A stretch of 64,000 nt of DNA, from contig NZ_CP101987.1 of NCBI RefSeq assembly GCF_024508315.1, positions 2,542,001 to 2,606,000 on the forward strand. Direction: 5' to 3'. This document shows positions 16,474 to 25,100 of the stretch, one piece after another. The DNA is from Cellulomonas xiejunii (GTDB lineage Bacteria; Actinomycetota; Actinomycetes; Actinomycetales; Cellulomonadaceae). The translations under genes and the position numbers were made by a program. The notes beneath the pieces were generated by a model. That model made no database searches. It had not been told where the DNA came from and saw nothing but the letters and a program-made list of their open reading frames with translations. The stretch's first letter is position 1, and each line of letters starts with the position of its first letter.

Positions 16474-17805
16474 TCAGGGACGCCCCGAGTCCTCACGGCT
16501 GAACTGCGCCCCCAGGGCCTCGAGCTTCTCGGCGAACCGCTCGTAGCCGCGGTCGATGAGGCTGATGCCCCGCACCGCCGACGTCCCCTTGGCCGCGAGC
16601 GCCGCGATCAGGTGGCTGAACCCGCCCCGCAGGTCGGGCACCTCGATCTCGGCGGCCGACAGGGGCGTGGGACCCGAGATGACGGCGGAGTGGTAGAAGT
16701 TGCGCTGGCCGAAGCGGCACGGCCGCCCGCCCAGGCACTCCTTGTAGACCTGGATGGTGGCGCCCATGCCGACGAGCGCGTCGACGAACCCGAACCGGTT
16801 CTCGTAGACCGTCTCGTGGACGATCGACAGACCGGATGCCTGCGTGAGGGCGACCACGAGCGGCTGCTGCCAGTCCGTCATGAACCCGGGGTGGACGTCG
16901 GTCTCGAGCTGCAGCGACCTGAGGTCGCCACCCGGGTGGAAGAACCGGATGCCGTCGTCGTCGATCGCGAACTCACCGCCGACCTTGCGGAACGTGTTGA
17001 GGAACGTCGTCATCTCAGGCTGGGTGGCCCCACGCACGTAGACGTCACCGCCGGTCGCGAGCGCAGCCGACGCCCAGGACGCGGCCTCGATGCGGTCGGC
17101 CAGCGCCGTGTGCTGGAATCCCACGAGCCGGTCGACGCCCTCGATCCGGATGACCCGGTCGGTGTCGACCGAGATGATCGCGCCCATCTTCTGCAGCACG
17201 TTGATGAGGTCCATGATCTCGGGCTCGATCGCCGCGTTCGCCAGCTCGGTGATGCCCTCGGCGCGCACGGCCGTCAGCAGCAGCTGCTCGGTCGCCCCCA
17301 CGCTGGGGTACGGCAGAGCGATCTTGGTGCCCTGCAGACGGTACGGCGCGCGGATCCGGATGCCGTTGTCGGTCTTGTCCACCACGGCACCGAACTGGCG
17401 CAGGATGTCGAGGTGGAAGTTGATCGGGCGGTCACCGATGCGGCACCCCCCGAGGTCGGGGATGAACGCCTCACCCAGCCGGTGCAGCAGCGGGCCGCAG
17501 AAGAGGATCGGGATGCGACTCGACCCCGCGTGCGCGTCGATGTCGGCCACGTGGGCGGACTCGACGTCCGTCGGGTCGAGGCTGATGGTGCCGGCCGCGT
17601 CGTCGATCTCGACCTTGACGCCGTGCAGGCGCAGCAGGCCGGACACGACGGCGACGTCACGGATCTGCGGCACGTTGCGCAGCTCGCTCGGTGTCTCACC
17701 GAGGAGTGCGGCGACCATCGCCTTCGAGACGAAGTTCTTGGCCCCTCGGACGGTGATGTCGCCCCTCAGCGGGTTGCCACCGTCGACGTACAGCAGGTCA
17801 CTCAT
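16474..17805 (-). CDS. murA: UDP-N-acetylglucosamine 1-carboxyvinyltransferase
   Basis: A 443-residue enzyme that transfers enolpyruvate from PEP to UDP-GlcNAc, the first committed step of peptidoglycan synthesis. The catalytic loop GGCRIGDRP keeps the cysteine (near residue 120), the residue alkylated by fosfomycin in family members, so the enzyme is predicted to be of the sensitive type. RGAKN near 20-24 is also canonical. The start is ATG 17805. The coding frame extends upstream without support. Confidence 0.95.
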   Translation of the reverse strand: MSDLLYVDGGNPLRGDITVRGAKNFVSKAMVAALLGETPSELRNVPQIRDVAVVSGLLRLHGVKVEIDDAAGTISLDPTDVESAHVADIDAHAGSSRIPILFCGPLLHRLGEAFIPDLGGCRIGDRPINFHLDILRQFGAVVDKTDNGIRIRAPYRLQGTKIALPYPSVGATEQLLLTAVRAEGITELANAAIEPEIMDLINVLQKMGAIISVDTDRVIRIEGVDRLVGFQHTALADRIEAASWASAALATGGDVYVRGATQPEMTTFLNTFRKVGGEFAIDDDGIRFFHPGGDLRSLQLETDVHPGFMTDWQQPLVVALTQASGLSIVHETVYENRFGFVDALVGMGATIQVYKECLGGRPCRFGQRNFYHSAVISGPTPLSAAEIEVPDLRGGFSHLIAALAAKGTSAVRGISLIDRGYERFAEKLEALGAQFSREDSGRP

Positions 17806-17927
17806 GACCACATCGTCTCCCACGCAACGGCCCGCGCGCTCCATCTGCGGCCCTGGATCGGCTGTCCTCGCAGAACCCTCACAACCAGCGAGGGCGGACG
17901 TGCGGTCGCACCGCACGCCCACCCCCG

Positions 17928-17951
17928 CGACGCCCCAGGTCCGGGGCGTCG
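17928..17951 (-). terminator. Terminator hairpin after leuCD
   Basis: Perfect 9-bp stem CGACGCCCC/GGGGCGTCG with a six-base loop, starting 6 bases past the leuD stop. Confidence 0.6.
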
Positions 17952-17957
17952 TTCAGC

Positions 17958-18626
17958 TCAGGCCCCGCGCGTCGGACCGAGGTCGACCGTCACGACCGGG
18001 CGCGCCGGGCGGACGGCCACCGGCGGCAGGTGCTTGGCCGGCAAGGTCGCCGGGCGCCAGGACTCCCGGTGCTGCTCGAACTCCGTGATCTCGTCGGCGT
18101 GCTGCAGGGTCAGGCCGATGTCGTCGAGGCCCTCCATGAGGCGCCAGCGCGTGTAGTCGTCGACCTGGAACGGCACGACGACGTCCTCGCACGTCACGGT
18201 GCGGGACGCGAGGTCCACCGTCACCTCGGTGCCGGGGCTGGTCTCGAGGATCTTCCACAGCAGCTCGACGTCCTCCTGCGCGACCTGCGCCGCGAGGAGC
18301 CCCTGCTTGCCGGAGTTGCCCCGGAAGATGTCCGCGAACCGTGCCGAGATCACGACCCGGAAGCCGTAGTCCTTCAGCGCCCACACGGCGTGCTCGCGCG
18401 ACGAGCCCGTGCCGAAGTCGGGCCCGGCCACGAGGACCGAGCCGGACCGGTAGGCGTCCTGGTTGAGCAGGAAGGCGGGGTCGCCCCGCCAGGCCGCGAA
18501 CAGGGCGTCCTCGAACCCCGTGCGCGTGACCCGCTTGAGGTACACGGCGGGGATGATCTGGTCGGTGTCGACGTTGCTGCGACGCAGCGGGACGCCGACC
18601 CCGGTGTGCTGGGTGAACTTCTCCAT
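17958..18626 (-). CDS. leuD: 3-isopropylmalate dehydratase small subunit
   Basis: A 222-residue subunit that pairs with LeuC to isomerise 2- and 3-isopropylmalate in leucine synthesis. It shows the aconitase swivelling-domain features [12 protein letters not shown] near 16-27 and the substrate-binding [10 protein letters not shown] near 70-79. ATG 18626 has a good ribosome site (AGGTAGGAAC). It is 28 bp downstream of leuC in one operon. Confidence 0.97.
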   Translation of the reverse strand: MEKFTQHTGVGVPLRRSNVDTDQIIPAVYLKRVTRTGFEDALFAAWRGDPAFLLNQDAYRSGSVLVAGPDFGTGSSREHAVWALKDYGFRVVISARFADIFRGNSGKQGLLAAQVAQEDVELLWKILETSPGTEVTVDLASRTVTCEDVVVPFQVDDYTRWRLMEGLDDIGLTLQHADEITEFEQHRESWRPATLPAKHLPPVAVRPARPVVTVDLGPTRGA

Positions 18627-18654
18627 GATGTTCCTACCTGTGTCTCGGGGGGCG

Positions 18655-20118
18655 TCAGACGGTCTGCAGCGCGTCGTCGGGCGTGAGCGGGCTGCCGTCG
18701 GGCACTGCCACGTCGGCGCCGAGGTCGGCGACGGACGACAGCGTGCCGCGGATGGCCGTGGCCGCCGCGACGAGCGGCGAGACGAGGTGGGTGCGCCCAC
18801 CCTTGCCCTGCCGCCCCTCGAAGTTGCGGTTCGACGTCGAGGCGGACCGCTCCTGCGGCGCGAGCTGGTCCGGGTTCATGCCCAGGCACATCGAGCAACC
18901 GGCGTTGCGCCACTCGGCACCGAAGTCGAGGAAGATCTGGTCGAGCCCCTCGGCCTCGGCCTGCAGCCGCACACGGGCCGACGCGGGGACCACGAGCACG
19001 CGCACGTCGTCGGCCTTCTTGCGGTCCTTGACGAGCTTGGCGACGGCCCGCAGGTCCTCGATGCGCCCGTTGGTGCAGGAGCCGATGAAGACCGTGTCGA
19101 CCTTGATGTCGCGCAGCGGCTGCCCGGGGACCAGACCCATGTACTCGATCGCCCGCTCGGCGGCGACACGCTCGTTGGCGTCGGCGATCTCCTCCGGAAC
19201 GGGGACGTTGCCGGAGAGCGGCAGGCCCTGGCCGGGGTTGGTGCCCCACGTCACGAACGGCTCGAGGTCGGCCGCCTCGAGCACGACCTCGGCGTCGAAG
19301 ACGGCGTCGTCGTCGGTGCGCAGCGTGCGCCAGTACTCGACGGCAGCGTCCCAGTCGGCACCCTCGGGAGCGTGCGGGCGTCCCTTGAGGTACTCGAACG
19401 TCGTCTCGTCCGGCGCGATCATCCCCGCGCGTGCCCCGGCCTCGATCGACATGTTGCAGATCGTCATCCGCCCCTCCATCGAGAGGTTGCGGATGGCCTC
19501 GCCGCGGTACTCCAGGACGTAGCCCTGGCCGCCGCCGGTGCCGATCTTGGCGATGATCGCCAGGATGATGTCCTTCGCGCTCGCGCCGATCGGGAGCGCG
19601 CCGTTGACGGTGATGGCCATCGTCTTGAACGGCGCCAGGGGCAGGGTCTGCGTCGCCAGGACGTGCTCGACCTCGCTCGTGCCGATGCCGAACGCGAGGG
19701 CGCCGAACGCACCGTGCGTCGAGGTGTGGGAGTCGCCGCAGACGACGGTCAGCCCGGGCTGCGTGAGGCCCAGCTGCGGCCCGACCTGGTGCACGATCCC
19801 CTGGTCGGCGTCGCCCAGGGAGTGGAGCCGCACGCCGAACTCGGCCGCGTTGTTGCGCAGGGTCTGGATCTGCGTCCGGCTCGTCAGGTCGGCGATCGGC
19901 AGGTCGATGTCGAGCGTCGGGGTGTTGTGGTCCTCGGTGGCGAGGGTGAGGTCGGGACGACGTACCGGCCGACCGGCGAGGCGTAGCCCTTCGAAGGCCT
20001 GCGGGCTCGTGACCTCGTGCACCAGGTGCAGGTCGATGTACAGCAGGTCGGGCGCACCGTCCGTGCCACGGCGCACGACGTGCGCCTCCCAGACCTTCTC
20101 CGCCAGCGTGCCGGCCAT
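18655..20118 (-). CDS. leuC: 3-isopropylmalate dehydratase large subunit
   Basis: A 487-residue 4Fe-4S aconitase-family enzyme of leucine synthesis. Cluster cysteines are visible in [11 protein letters not shown] near 349 and the paired CSMC near 406-409; [12 protein letters not shown] near 142-153 is the substrate region. ATG 20118 has the ribosome site GAGAGGAA. It is divergent, across 118 bp, from an NdgR-like IclR regulator that very likely controls it. Confidence 0.97.
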   Translation of the reverse strand: MAGTLAEKVWEAHVVRRGTDGAPDLLYIDLHLVHEVTSPQAFEGLRLAGRPVRRPDLTLATEDHNTPTLDIDLPIADLTSRTQIQTLRNNAAEFGVRLHSLGDADQGIVHQVGPQLGLTQPGLTVVCGDSHTSTHGAFGALAFGIGTSEVEHVLATQTLPLAPFKTMAITVNGALPIGASAKDIILAIIAKIGTGGGQGYVLEYRGEAIRNLSMEGRMTICNMSIEAGARAGMIAPDETTFEYLKGRPHAPEGADWDAAVEYWRTLRTDDDAVFDAEVVLEAADLEPFVTWGTNPGQGLPLSGNVPVPEEIADANERVAAERAIEYMGLVPGQPLRDIKVDTVFIGSCTNGRIEDLRAVAKLVKDRKKADDVRVLVVPASARVRLQAEAEGLDQIFLDFGAEWRNAGCSMCLGMNPDQLAPQERSASTSNRNFEGRQGKGGRTHLVSPLVAAATAIRGTLSSVADLGADVAVPDGSPLTPDDALQTV

Positions 20119-20206
20119 GTTCGTCGTTCCTCTCGTCCGGGCGGGGGCCTCCCGGGTCACCGAGTCGATGACCATCCGCCGAGCGACATGTGTCCCCCGG
20201 CTTGCA

Positions 20207-20221
20207 TCTCAGCCTTCGAGA
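20207..20221. promoter_or_regulatory. Candidate operator between leuC and the IclR regulator
   Basis: TCTCAGCCTTCGAGA, arms TCTC/GAGA around a 7-base centre, in the shared upstream region and 15 bases from the regulator's start codon. The position suits autoregulation and leuCD control; the assignment is by position and symmetry only. Confidence 0.3.
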
Positions 20222-20236
20222 CGCCAATATCGACCT

Positions 20237-20956
20237 ATGGACAACTCTAGCGGAGTCGGCGTCCTGGACAAGGCCGCGTCGGTGCTGAGCGCCCTGGAGG
20301 CCGGACCCGCGACACTCGCACAGCTCGTCGCCGCCACCCATCTTGCACGCCCGACGGCCCATCGACTCGCAGTTGCACTCGAGCACCACCGCCTCGTGGC
20401 GCGCGACCTGCAGGGCAGGTTCGTGCTCGGGCCCCGCCTGTCGGAGCTCGCGACCGCTGCCGGCGAGGACCGGTTGCTGGCCGCCGCCGGCCCCGTCCTG
20501 GCGCTGCTGCGCGACCACACCGGGGAGAGCGCACAGCTCTACCGCCGCCAGGGCGACCAGCGGATCTGCGTCGCCGCCGCCGAGCGACCCATCGGGCTGC
20601 GCGACTCGATCCCCGTGGGCGCCACGCTCACGATGCAGGCCGGGTCCGCCGCCCAGGTGCTGCTGGCCTGGGAGGAGCCCGACCGGCTGCACCGCGGGCT
20701 GCAGGGTGCCAAGTTCACCGCGACGATCCTCTCGGGCGTCCGGCGCCGCGGCTGGGCGCAGTCGGTCTCGGAGCGCGAGGTCGGCGTCGCGTCGGTGTCG
20801 GCGCCCGTCCGCGGACCGTCCGGGCGCGTTGTCGCCGCCGTGTCGGTCTCCGGACCGCTCGAGCGCCTCTCGCGGCAGCCGGGCCGCCTGCACGCCGCGG
20901 CCGTGGTCTCGGCAGCGAACCGCCTCACCGAGGTCCTGCGGCGCACCGCGGACTGA
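20237..20956 (+). CDS. ndgR: IclR-family regulator, NdgR/LtbR-like
   Basis: A 239-residue regulator with an N-terminal winged helix-turn-helix (about 10-70; recognition helix near ARPTAHRLAVALEHH) and a C-terminal IclR effector domain. Its place divergent to leuCD is the classic NdgR/LtbR arrangement of Streptomyces and Corynebacterium, where it controls leucine and related amino-acid genes. The start is ATG 20237; CAATAT at 20225-20230, 6 bases upstream, suggests a leaderless message. A long hairpin follows at 20973-21009. Confidence 0.92.
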   Translation: MDNSSGVGVLDKAASVLSALEAGPATLAQLVAATHLARPTAHRLAVALEHHRLVARDLQGRFVLGPRLSELATAAGEDRLLAAAGPVLALLRDHTGESAQLYRRQGDQRICVAAAERPIGLRDSIPVGATLTMQAGSAAQVLLAWEEPDRLHRGLQGAKFTATILSGVRRRGWAQSVSEREVGVASVSAPVRGPSGRVVAAVSVSGPLERLSRQPGRLHAAAVVSAANRLTEVLRRTAD

Positions 20957-20972
20957 GCACTCCCGCTCGTCG

Positions 20973-21009
20973 GGCCCGAGGGCCGGTGCACCGCACCGGC
21001 CCTCGGGCC
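20973..21009 (+). terminator. Terminator hairpin after the IclR regulator
   Basis: Perfect 17-bp stem beginning GGCCCGAGGGCCGGTGC with a three-base loop, 17 bases past the stop codon. Confidence 0.7.
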
Positions 21010-21039
21010 TGACGGCTCCGCCGTCCGGGAACGACGACA

Positions 21040-21070
21040 AAGGCCCGGTCACCTGTGGTGACCGGGCCTT
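21040..21070 (-). terminator. Terminator of the tRNA-Gln/tRNA-Glu unit
   Basis: Perfect 14-bp stem AAGGCCCGGTCACC/GGTGACCGGGCCTT with a three-base loop. Read on the minus strand it is followed by TTTG and begins 6 bases after the tRNA-Glu 3' end. It could also back up the preceding plus-strand hairpin. Confidence 0.7.
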
Positions 21071-21075
21071 GACCG

Positions 21076-21148
21076 TACCCCCGACCGGATTCGAACCGGC
21101 GCTACCGCCGTGAGAGGGCGGCGTGCTAGGCCGCTACACAACGGGGGC
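21076..21148 (-). tRNA. tRNA-Glu (anticodon CTC)
   Basis: 73-nt cloverleaf read on the minus strand, from GCCCCCG to the discriminator A. The anticodon loop is CTCTCAC with anticodon CTC, the T-loop is GGTTCGAATCC, and the acceptor stem closes with one G-U pair. The CCA end is not encoded. Confidence 0.97.
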
Positions 21149-21184
21149 CTTGCGCACGACCCGTGGGCCATGTGCCGAGTGGAT

Positions 21185-21214
21185 ACTGTACCCGACGTCC
21201 GTCGTGAGCCGAAA
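21185..21214 (-). promoter_or_regulatory. Candidate promoter of tRNA-Glu
   Basis: Minus-strand -35 TTTCGG (21209-21214), 18-base spacer, and -10 TACAGT (21185-21190), placing the start about 30 bases before the tRNA. Confidence 0.4.
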
Positions 21215-21292
21215 CTCGCGACCTCCGCGGGCCCGCCGCAAGGGCGGACGCGTCCGTGCTGGTCGAACGGGCTGACGCCCTGTCGAACAACG

Positions 21293-21364
21293 CTGGGGTA
21301 CCAGGACTCGAACCTAGACTAACTGAACCAGAATCAGTCGTGCTGCCAATTACACCATACCCCA
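21293..21364 (-). tRNA. tRNA-Gln (anticodon CTG)
   Basis: 72-nt cloverleaf on the minus strand, from TGGGGTA to the discriminator G. The anticodon loop is TTCTGGT with anticodon CTG; the T-arm GGTTCGAGTCC is canonical. No CCA is encoded. It is upstream of tRNA-Glu by 144 bp. Confidence 0.97.
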
Positions 21365-21438
21365 CGGGCTGTGACTGGACTCGGAGGTCCACACACAGCA
21401 CCATCGACACGCGCCTCGTGGACCCGTACCGGCGGTGA

Positions 21439-21468
21439 ACATTACCTGAGCGACGGGGGTGGGTCCAA
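21439..21468 (-). promoter_or_regulatory. Candidate promoter of tRNA-Gln
   Basis: Minus-strand -35 TTGGAC (21463-21468), 18-base spacer, and -10 TAATGT (21439-21444); both boxes are good for a high-GC genome. Confidence 0.55.
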
Positions 21469-21533
21469 CCAGCACCAGGTGGCACACCTCACTGCAGCGC
21501 TCCCCTGAGCCGGAGCACGAGTCGGGACACCAG

Positions 21534-21992
21534 TCAGGGCACCGGGATCTGCGGGATCTCCGTCACGTCGTACCAGAGCAGGTCGCGCTCCTCGAGCCGG
21601 TCCAGCGCCGCCTCGTCCCCGGCCGCCGCCGCCGCGACGTCGTCGGCCGCCGCCGGCTCGTCGACGTGGACGCTCACCATCTGGCTCAGGTCCACCCCGC
21701 AGACGAGCTCGACCGCCGACGGCACCGGCGGGTCGTCGAGCGCCTGGACGCACCCCTCGGGCACGTCCGCCGCGACCACCACCCGGAGCGGAGGCGCGCC
21801 CGGCGCGCCCGCGAGCAGGATGAGGGAGCCGTCGGCGGCACCCGCCTGGGCGGCGTACTCCCAGCCCTCGTCGTCCTCGTCCGGCCACAGCTCGCGCAAC
21901 GCCGGCGTGACGCCGTGGGCGATCCGTGGTGCCAACAGGACGGGTGACTCGCGCTGGAGCTCGGAGAGGATCGCAGGCAGGTAGACGCGCAC
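21534..21992 (-). CDS. DUF6912-family protein
   Basis: A 152-residue soluble protein starting VRVYLPAILSEL, which I associate with DUF6912, an actinobacterial family of unknown function. Acidic and alanine-rich segments dominate the C-terminal half (AAADDVAAAAAGDEAALDRL region). GTG 21992 is supported by CACACT on the minus strand, 6 bases upstream, as a leaderless -10. The coding frame is open for 440 bases further upstream, but that part is antisense to the CpaE-like gene. Confidence 0.75.
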   Translation of the reverse strand: MRVYLPAILSELQRESPVLLAPRIAHGVTPALRELWPDEDDEGWEYAAQAGAADGSLILLAGAPGAPPLRVVVAADVPEGCVQALDDPPVPSAVELVCGVDLSQMVSVHVDEPAAADDVAAAAAGDEAALDRLEERDLLWYDVTEIPQIPVP

Positions 21993-22017
21993 GGGTCCAG
22001 TGTGCGCCGTCCGCCGT

Positions 22018-23262
22018 TCAGCCCACCGGTACGCGCCCTCCCGGCGCGTCGGTCCGGACCATCGCCGCGACCTCCGCCGCGAGCGCCGCGAGGCTGCGCC
22101 GCGCAGGCGACCCGGGCGCCACCTCGCGCAGCGCCCGCCCCTCCAGCATCGCGGTGTCGACGGCGGACCGGTCCTCCGGCACCAGAACGACGTCCTCCAC
22201 CCCCGCGTACCGCGCGAGGGCGGCAGCGACGGCCTCGCCCGGGCGTGCCCCGGCGACGGTGGGGCGCACCCGGTTGACGACCACACGCCGCGACAGCGCG
22301 AGCCCGCGCTCGGCGGCCTCGGCGAGCGCCCGCACGAGGCGCTGCACCCCCACCGGGTCGGCGGCCCCCACCACGACGACGAGGTCCGCCTGCTCCAGCG
22401 CTGTCGACGTCGCAGCGTTGCGCGCGGGGGCACGCGTGTCGTAGCTCAGCATCTCGTCCTGCTCGAGACAGAAGCCCGTGTCGACCACCGTCACGTCCGC
22501 CAGTGCACGCGCCTGGGAGAGCACCAGCTCGAGCGAGCTCGCGGGCAGCTCCGGCCAGCGGTCAGCGCGTGAGATGCCCGACAGCAGCCGCAGGCCGGGC
22601 AGCACGACGGGGGCGAGGCGTGCGAGCGTCGCGAGGTCGAGCGAGCCCTGGCCGGCCGCCCGTGCAGCGGCCGCGACACCGGGCGCCTCGTCGAGCACCC
22701 CGAGGACCTGCGCCACCACCCCGCCGTAGGTGTCCGCGTCGACCAGGAGCGTCGAACGGTCGAGTGCCGCCAGCTCGGCTGCGAGGTTGACCGCGACGAA
22801 CGTCCGCCCCGGCGCCCCGGTGGGACCCCAGACGGCGACGGTCGCGCCGCGCCTCGTCGGCGCGACCGGCTCCGGGGCCGTGACCGGAGCCATCGGACCG
22901 GCGCCGAGCACGGACAGCGCCTCGCGGACCACGTCCGGAACGGCACCGTCGACGTCGACGTCGACCACCAGGTCCGCTCCGTGGGCCGTCAGACGCTCTG
23001 CGAGCCACGGACGGCTCGGGTCGCCGAGCCCCACGACCCGTACCCCGCACCGGTGCAGGACCGCGACCGCCTCACGGTCGAGGCGATCGAGGTCCCCCGA
23101 CACGACCGCCAGGCCGCCCAGACCAGCCTCCGCCGCCGCGAGCAGCTCGGTCAGGTCGGCGCAGCGCCGCGTGACGGACAGCCGCCCACCGGACCCCTCC
23201 ACCGCCTGCACGATCGCCGACTCGGCCGCCCCGTGGACGGCGCAGAGCACCCCGACACCCAT
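22018..23262 (-). CDS. CpaE/TadZ-like MinD-family ATPase
   Basis: A 414-residue protein with an N-terminal receiver-like or atypical domain (about 1-105) and a C-terminal SIMIBI/MinD-type ATPase domain (about 135-400). The P-loop reads GPTGAPGRT near 143-151, with Arg at the position usually held by the catalytic-site Lys. In tad/Flp pilus systems such proteins localise the secretion machine. It starts one base after the stop of the CpaB-like gene, so the two are coupled. No other tad genes are present, so the partner machinery must lie elsewhere or be absent. Confidence 0.8.
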   Translation of the reverse strand: MGVGVLCAVHGAAESAIVQAVEGSGGRLSVTRRCADLTELLAAAEAGLGGLAVVSGDLDRLDREAVAVLHRCGVRVVGLGDPSRPWLAERLTAHGADLVVDVDVDGAVPDVVREALSVLGAGPMAPVTAPEPVAPTRRGATVAVWGPTGAPGRTFVAVNLAAELAALDRSTLLVDADTYGGVVAQVLGVLDEAPGVAAAARAAGQGSLDLATLARLAPVVLPGLRLLSGISRADRWPELPASSLELVLSQARALADVTVVDTGFCLEQDEMLSYDTRAPARNAATSTALEQADLVVVVGAADPVGVQRLVRALAEAAERGLALSRRVVVNRVRPTVAGARPGEAVAAALARYAGVEDVVLVPEDRSAVDTAMLEGRALREVAPGSPARRSLAALAAEVAAMVRTDAPGGRVPVG

Positions 23263-23263
23263 C

Positions 23264-23932
23264 TCAGGCTCCCGGCACCGGAACGACGTCCACGGTGCCC
23301 TCGCCCGCCAGCGCGCCCAGCACGGTCGGCAGGTCGTCGACCGGGACGAGCACGTGGACCGTGCGAGCTCCCCCGCTCGCGAAGGCACCGTCAGGGCTGC
23401 TGAGCTCGGCGACGGTGAGTGCCGCGGCGAGCTCCCGCGGGGCGGCGTCGGCGGCGCGCTCCGCGGCGAGCGCGTCCTGACGTCCGCCGGGCGTGAACCA
23501 CAGGTCGACGCGGGACCCGGCGACCAACCCGCTCGGGGCCGGCCCCGACAGCGCGACGGGCACGGCCCGGACGTCGAGATCCGTCGCGGCTCCCACGGCC
23601 GCCGCCGGGACCAGCTCTCCGGCGCCGACGGTGCGCAGCAGCACGGCACCCGCAGGCAACTGCTCGTCGGCGCGCAGGTAGCCGTCGGCACGGTCGCCGA
23701 GACGCACGTCCGCGACCACGAGCGCGGCGGAGGTCACACCGACACCCGGGACCAGCACGTCACGCGCCACGTACACGGGGACGGTGCGCTGCGCGGTCGT
23801 CACGGCCCAGCTCCCGAGCGCGACGGAGGCGGCGATCAGGGCGAGACCGACGAGCAGCCGGGGATCCCGCCAGCCGGGGCGGCGCAGGCGCACGGCCGTC
23901 GGTGCGGGAAGGTCGAGCACGGTGGTGTCCAC
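23264..23932 (-). CDS. CpaB/RcpC-like SAF-domain membrane protein
   Basis: A 222-residue protein with one transmembrane helix at about 27-46 and an extracytoplasmic SAF domain (VPVYVARDVLVPGVGVT near 51-67). This matches CpaB/RcpC proteins that assemble with the Flp pilus secretin; a Gram-positive has no outer membrane, so the actinobacterial role is less clear. It forms a pair with the CpaE-like ATPase. A run of GGTCAGCGGG repeats lies just upstream. Confidence 0.78.
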   Translation of the reverse strand: MDTTVLDLPAPTAVRLRRPGWRDPRLLVGLALIAASVALGSWAVTTAQRTVPVYVARDVLVPGVGVTSAALVVADVRLGDRADGYLRADEQLPAGAVLLRTVGAGELVPAAAVGAATDLDVRAVPVALSGPAPSGLVAGSRVDLWFTPGGRQDALAAERAADAAPRELAAALTVAELSSPDGAFASGGARTVHVLVPVDDLPTVLGALAGEGTVDVVPVPGA

Positions 23933-23943
23933 GGGAGGCTCCT

Positions 23944-23980
23944 GGTCAGCGGGTCAGCGGGCGGCAGCAGGGTCAGCGGG
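23944..23980 (+). repeat. Three copies of GGTCAGCGGG
   Basis: Copies at 23944-23953, 23952-23961 and 23971-23980, the last two extended by CGGC. They are upstream of the CpaB-like gene; probably simple slippage, and no function is proposed. Confidence 0.8.
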
Positions 23981-24137
23981 CGGCGGCGGGCCCGGATGTC
24001 CGGCCGGGTCGCGTTCGCCGGACCGCGCGGCGCCCGGTGCGGCACGAGTCTGGCGTGCCACCGGCCGCGGGCGACAGCACCGGTCGACAGCCTGTGGACA
24101 ACGGTCCCGGACGGCCCTGCCGTGCGAGACTTCGACC

Positions 24138-24362
24138 ATGGCACCGAGGTTCCTGACGCTCACCGACGTGTCCGAGATCCTCAACATCTCGGCTCCCCAG
24201 GCGTACGCGCTCGTCCGTTCCGGCGAGCTGCCGGCGATCCAGATCGGCGGCCGGATGCAGTGGCGCGTCGAGTCCGCCGAGCTGGAGCGCTACATCGAGC
24301 GGATGTACGAAGAGACACGGGCGCGCAACTCGCACGGCGCCACCTCGGAGGGCTCGGTCTGA
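24138..24362 (+). CDS. Small excisionase/MerR-type helix-turn-helix protein
   Basis: A 74-residue DNA-binding protein made of one winged helix-turn-helix: LTLTDVSEILNISAPQAYAL forms the first helices, followed by the wing IQIGGRMQWRVESAEL. It is the BldC/excisionase architecture but is not surrounded by an integrase, so it is more likely a host regulator than a phage Xis. The length is normal for such proteins. ATG 24138 has GAGACT 6 bases upstream as a possible weak -10 and no ribosome site. Confidence 0.82.
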   Translation: MAPRFLTLTDVSEILNISAPQAYALVRSGELPAIQIGGRMQWRVESAELERYIERMYEETRARNSHGATSEGSV

Positions 24363-24440
24363 CACTGCCGGGCGCACGTCCGCCCGGACCCGCTCGACGT
24401 TCCCGACCGCCCACGCCGAGGCGTTGCGCGACCGCCCCGC

Positions 24441-25004
24441 TCATCGCGACACCACCGAGAGCAGGGCGTCGAACGGCACGCTGAGGCTGCGACCCGCCGG
24501 CATCTCCAGCGTCAGGTCGAGGTGGTCCGCACCGACCCGGTCGATCCGCCCGGCGTGAACCCCGACGTCGGTGCGCACGGTGACGAGGACGCGATCCCGC
24601 GCCAGGCCTCGCAGGACGTGCCCCAGACCCAGTGCCGACTCGACGCGGCCGGCAGGAGGCTCGACCCGAGCACCCAGGCCCTCGACCGTGCGGACGGCGC
24701 GCGTCGGGACGACCGCCCGTCGGCCCGCCCCCAGATCCAGCAGGACGCACTGCGCGCCCGCCTCCGCGACGACACCCTCGAACGGCTCGCCCCCGGCCGT
24801 GACGACGCGCAACCGTGTCCCCGTCGTCGCGCGCAGCCGGTCGGCGAGGGTCACCCTGCCGCGCTCGGCACGCGTCAGCTCCGCGACGTCCCACCGCGCC
24901 TGGTCCGCGCGGCCCGCCGCCAGCTGCGCCTCGAGATCCGCGAACAGCTGGCCCCACCGCGGTGCAGGGCCCTCAGGGTGCGCGCCCGTGCCGTCGCCAC
25001 TCAC
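24441..25004 (-). CDS. Conserved hypothetical protein with paired Sm-like small-barrel repeats
   Basis: A 187-residue soluble protein. Residues 1-60 are helical and charged; the rest has two similar beta-rich segments, GTRLRVVTAGGEPFEGVVAEAG and the later RDRVLVTVRTDVGVHAGRIDRVGADHLDL, each like the strand-loop-strand of a small SH3/Sm-like barrel with the G-x-L/V-x3-G pattern. I do not recognise a function; the repeats are my reading and were not modelled. GTG 25004 is chosen because a TAGGGT -10 lies 7 bases upstream; ATGs at 25034 and 25025 would place the -10 inside the gene. Confidence 0.6.
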   Translation of the reverse strand: MSGDGTGAHPEGPAPRWGQLFADLEAQLAAGRADQARWDVAELTRAERGRVTLADRLRATTGTRLRVVTAGGEPFEGVVAEAGAQCVLLDLGAGRRAVVPTRAVRTVEGLGARVEPPAGRVESALGLGHVLRGLARDRVLVTVRTDVGVHAGRIDRVGADHLDLTLEMPAGRSLSVPFDALLSVVSR

Positions 25005-25011
25005 AGACCGG

Positions 25012-25017
25012 ACCCTA
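25012..25017 (-). promoter_or_regulatory. -10 box TAGGGT, leaderless start of the Sm-like gene
   Basis: Minus-strand TAGGGT with a 7-base gap to the GTG at 25004. It favours that start over two upstream ATGs. Confidence 0.45.
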
Positions 25018-25100
25018 CTGGACATACCCGACACACTCGACTACACCTATGGTCATCGTCCTTCACCAAACGACATCAAACTGCATCATGAAGGGGCATC

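Noticed and set aside
20973..21070. Two long inverted repeats as an insertion-sequence end or CRISPR unit
   Set aside because: They are different sequences, each directly after a transcription unit, and fit terminators.
21076..21364. tRNA genes as an integration site
   Set aside because: No duplicated tRNA 3' end or integrase; flanking genes are core.
23944..23990. GGTCAGCGGG repeats as an operator array
   Set aside because: Irregular spacing and overlapping copies; fits slippage better than binding sites.
24138..24362. Small helix-turn-helix protein as a phage excisionase
   Set aside because: No integrase, attachment site or phage gene nearby; a host regulator is more likely.
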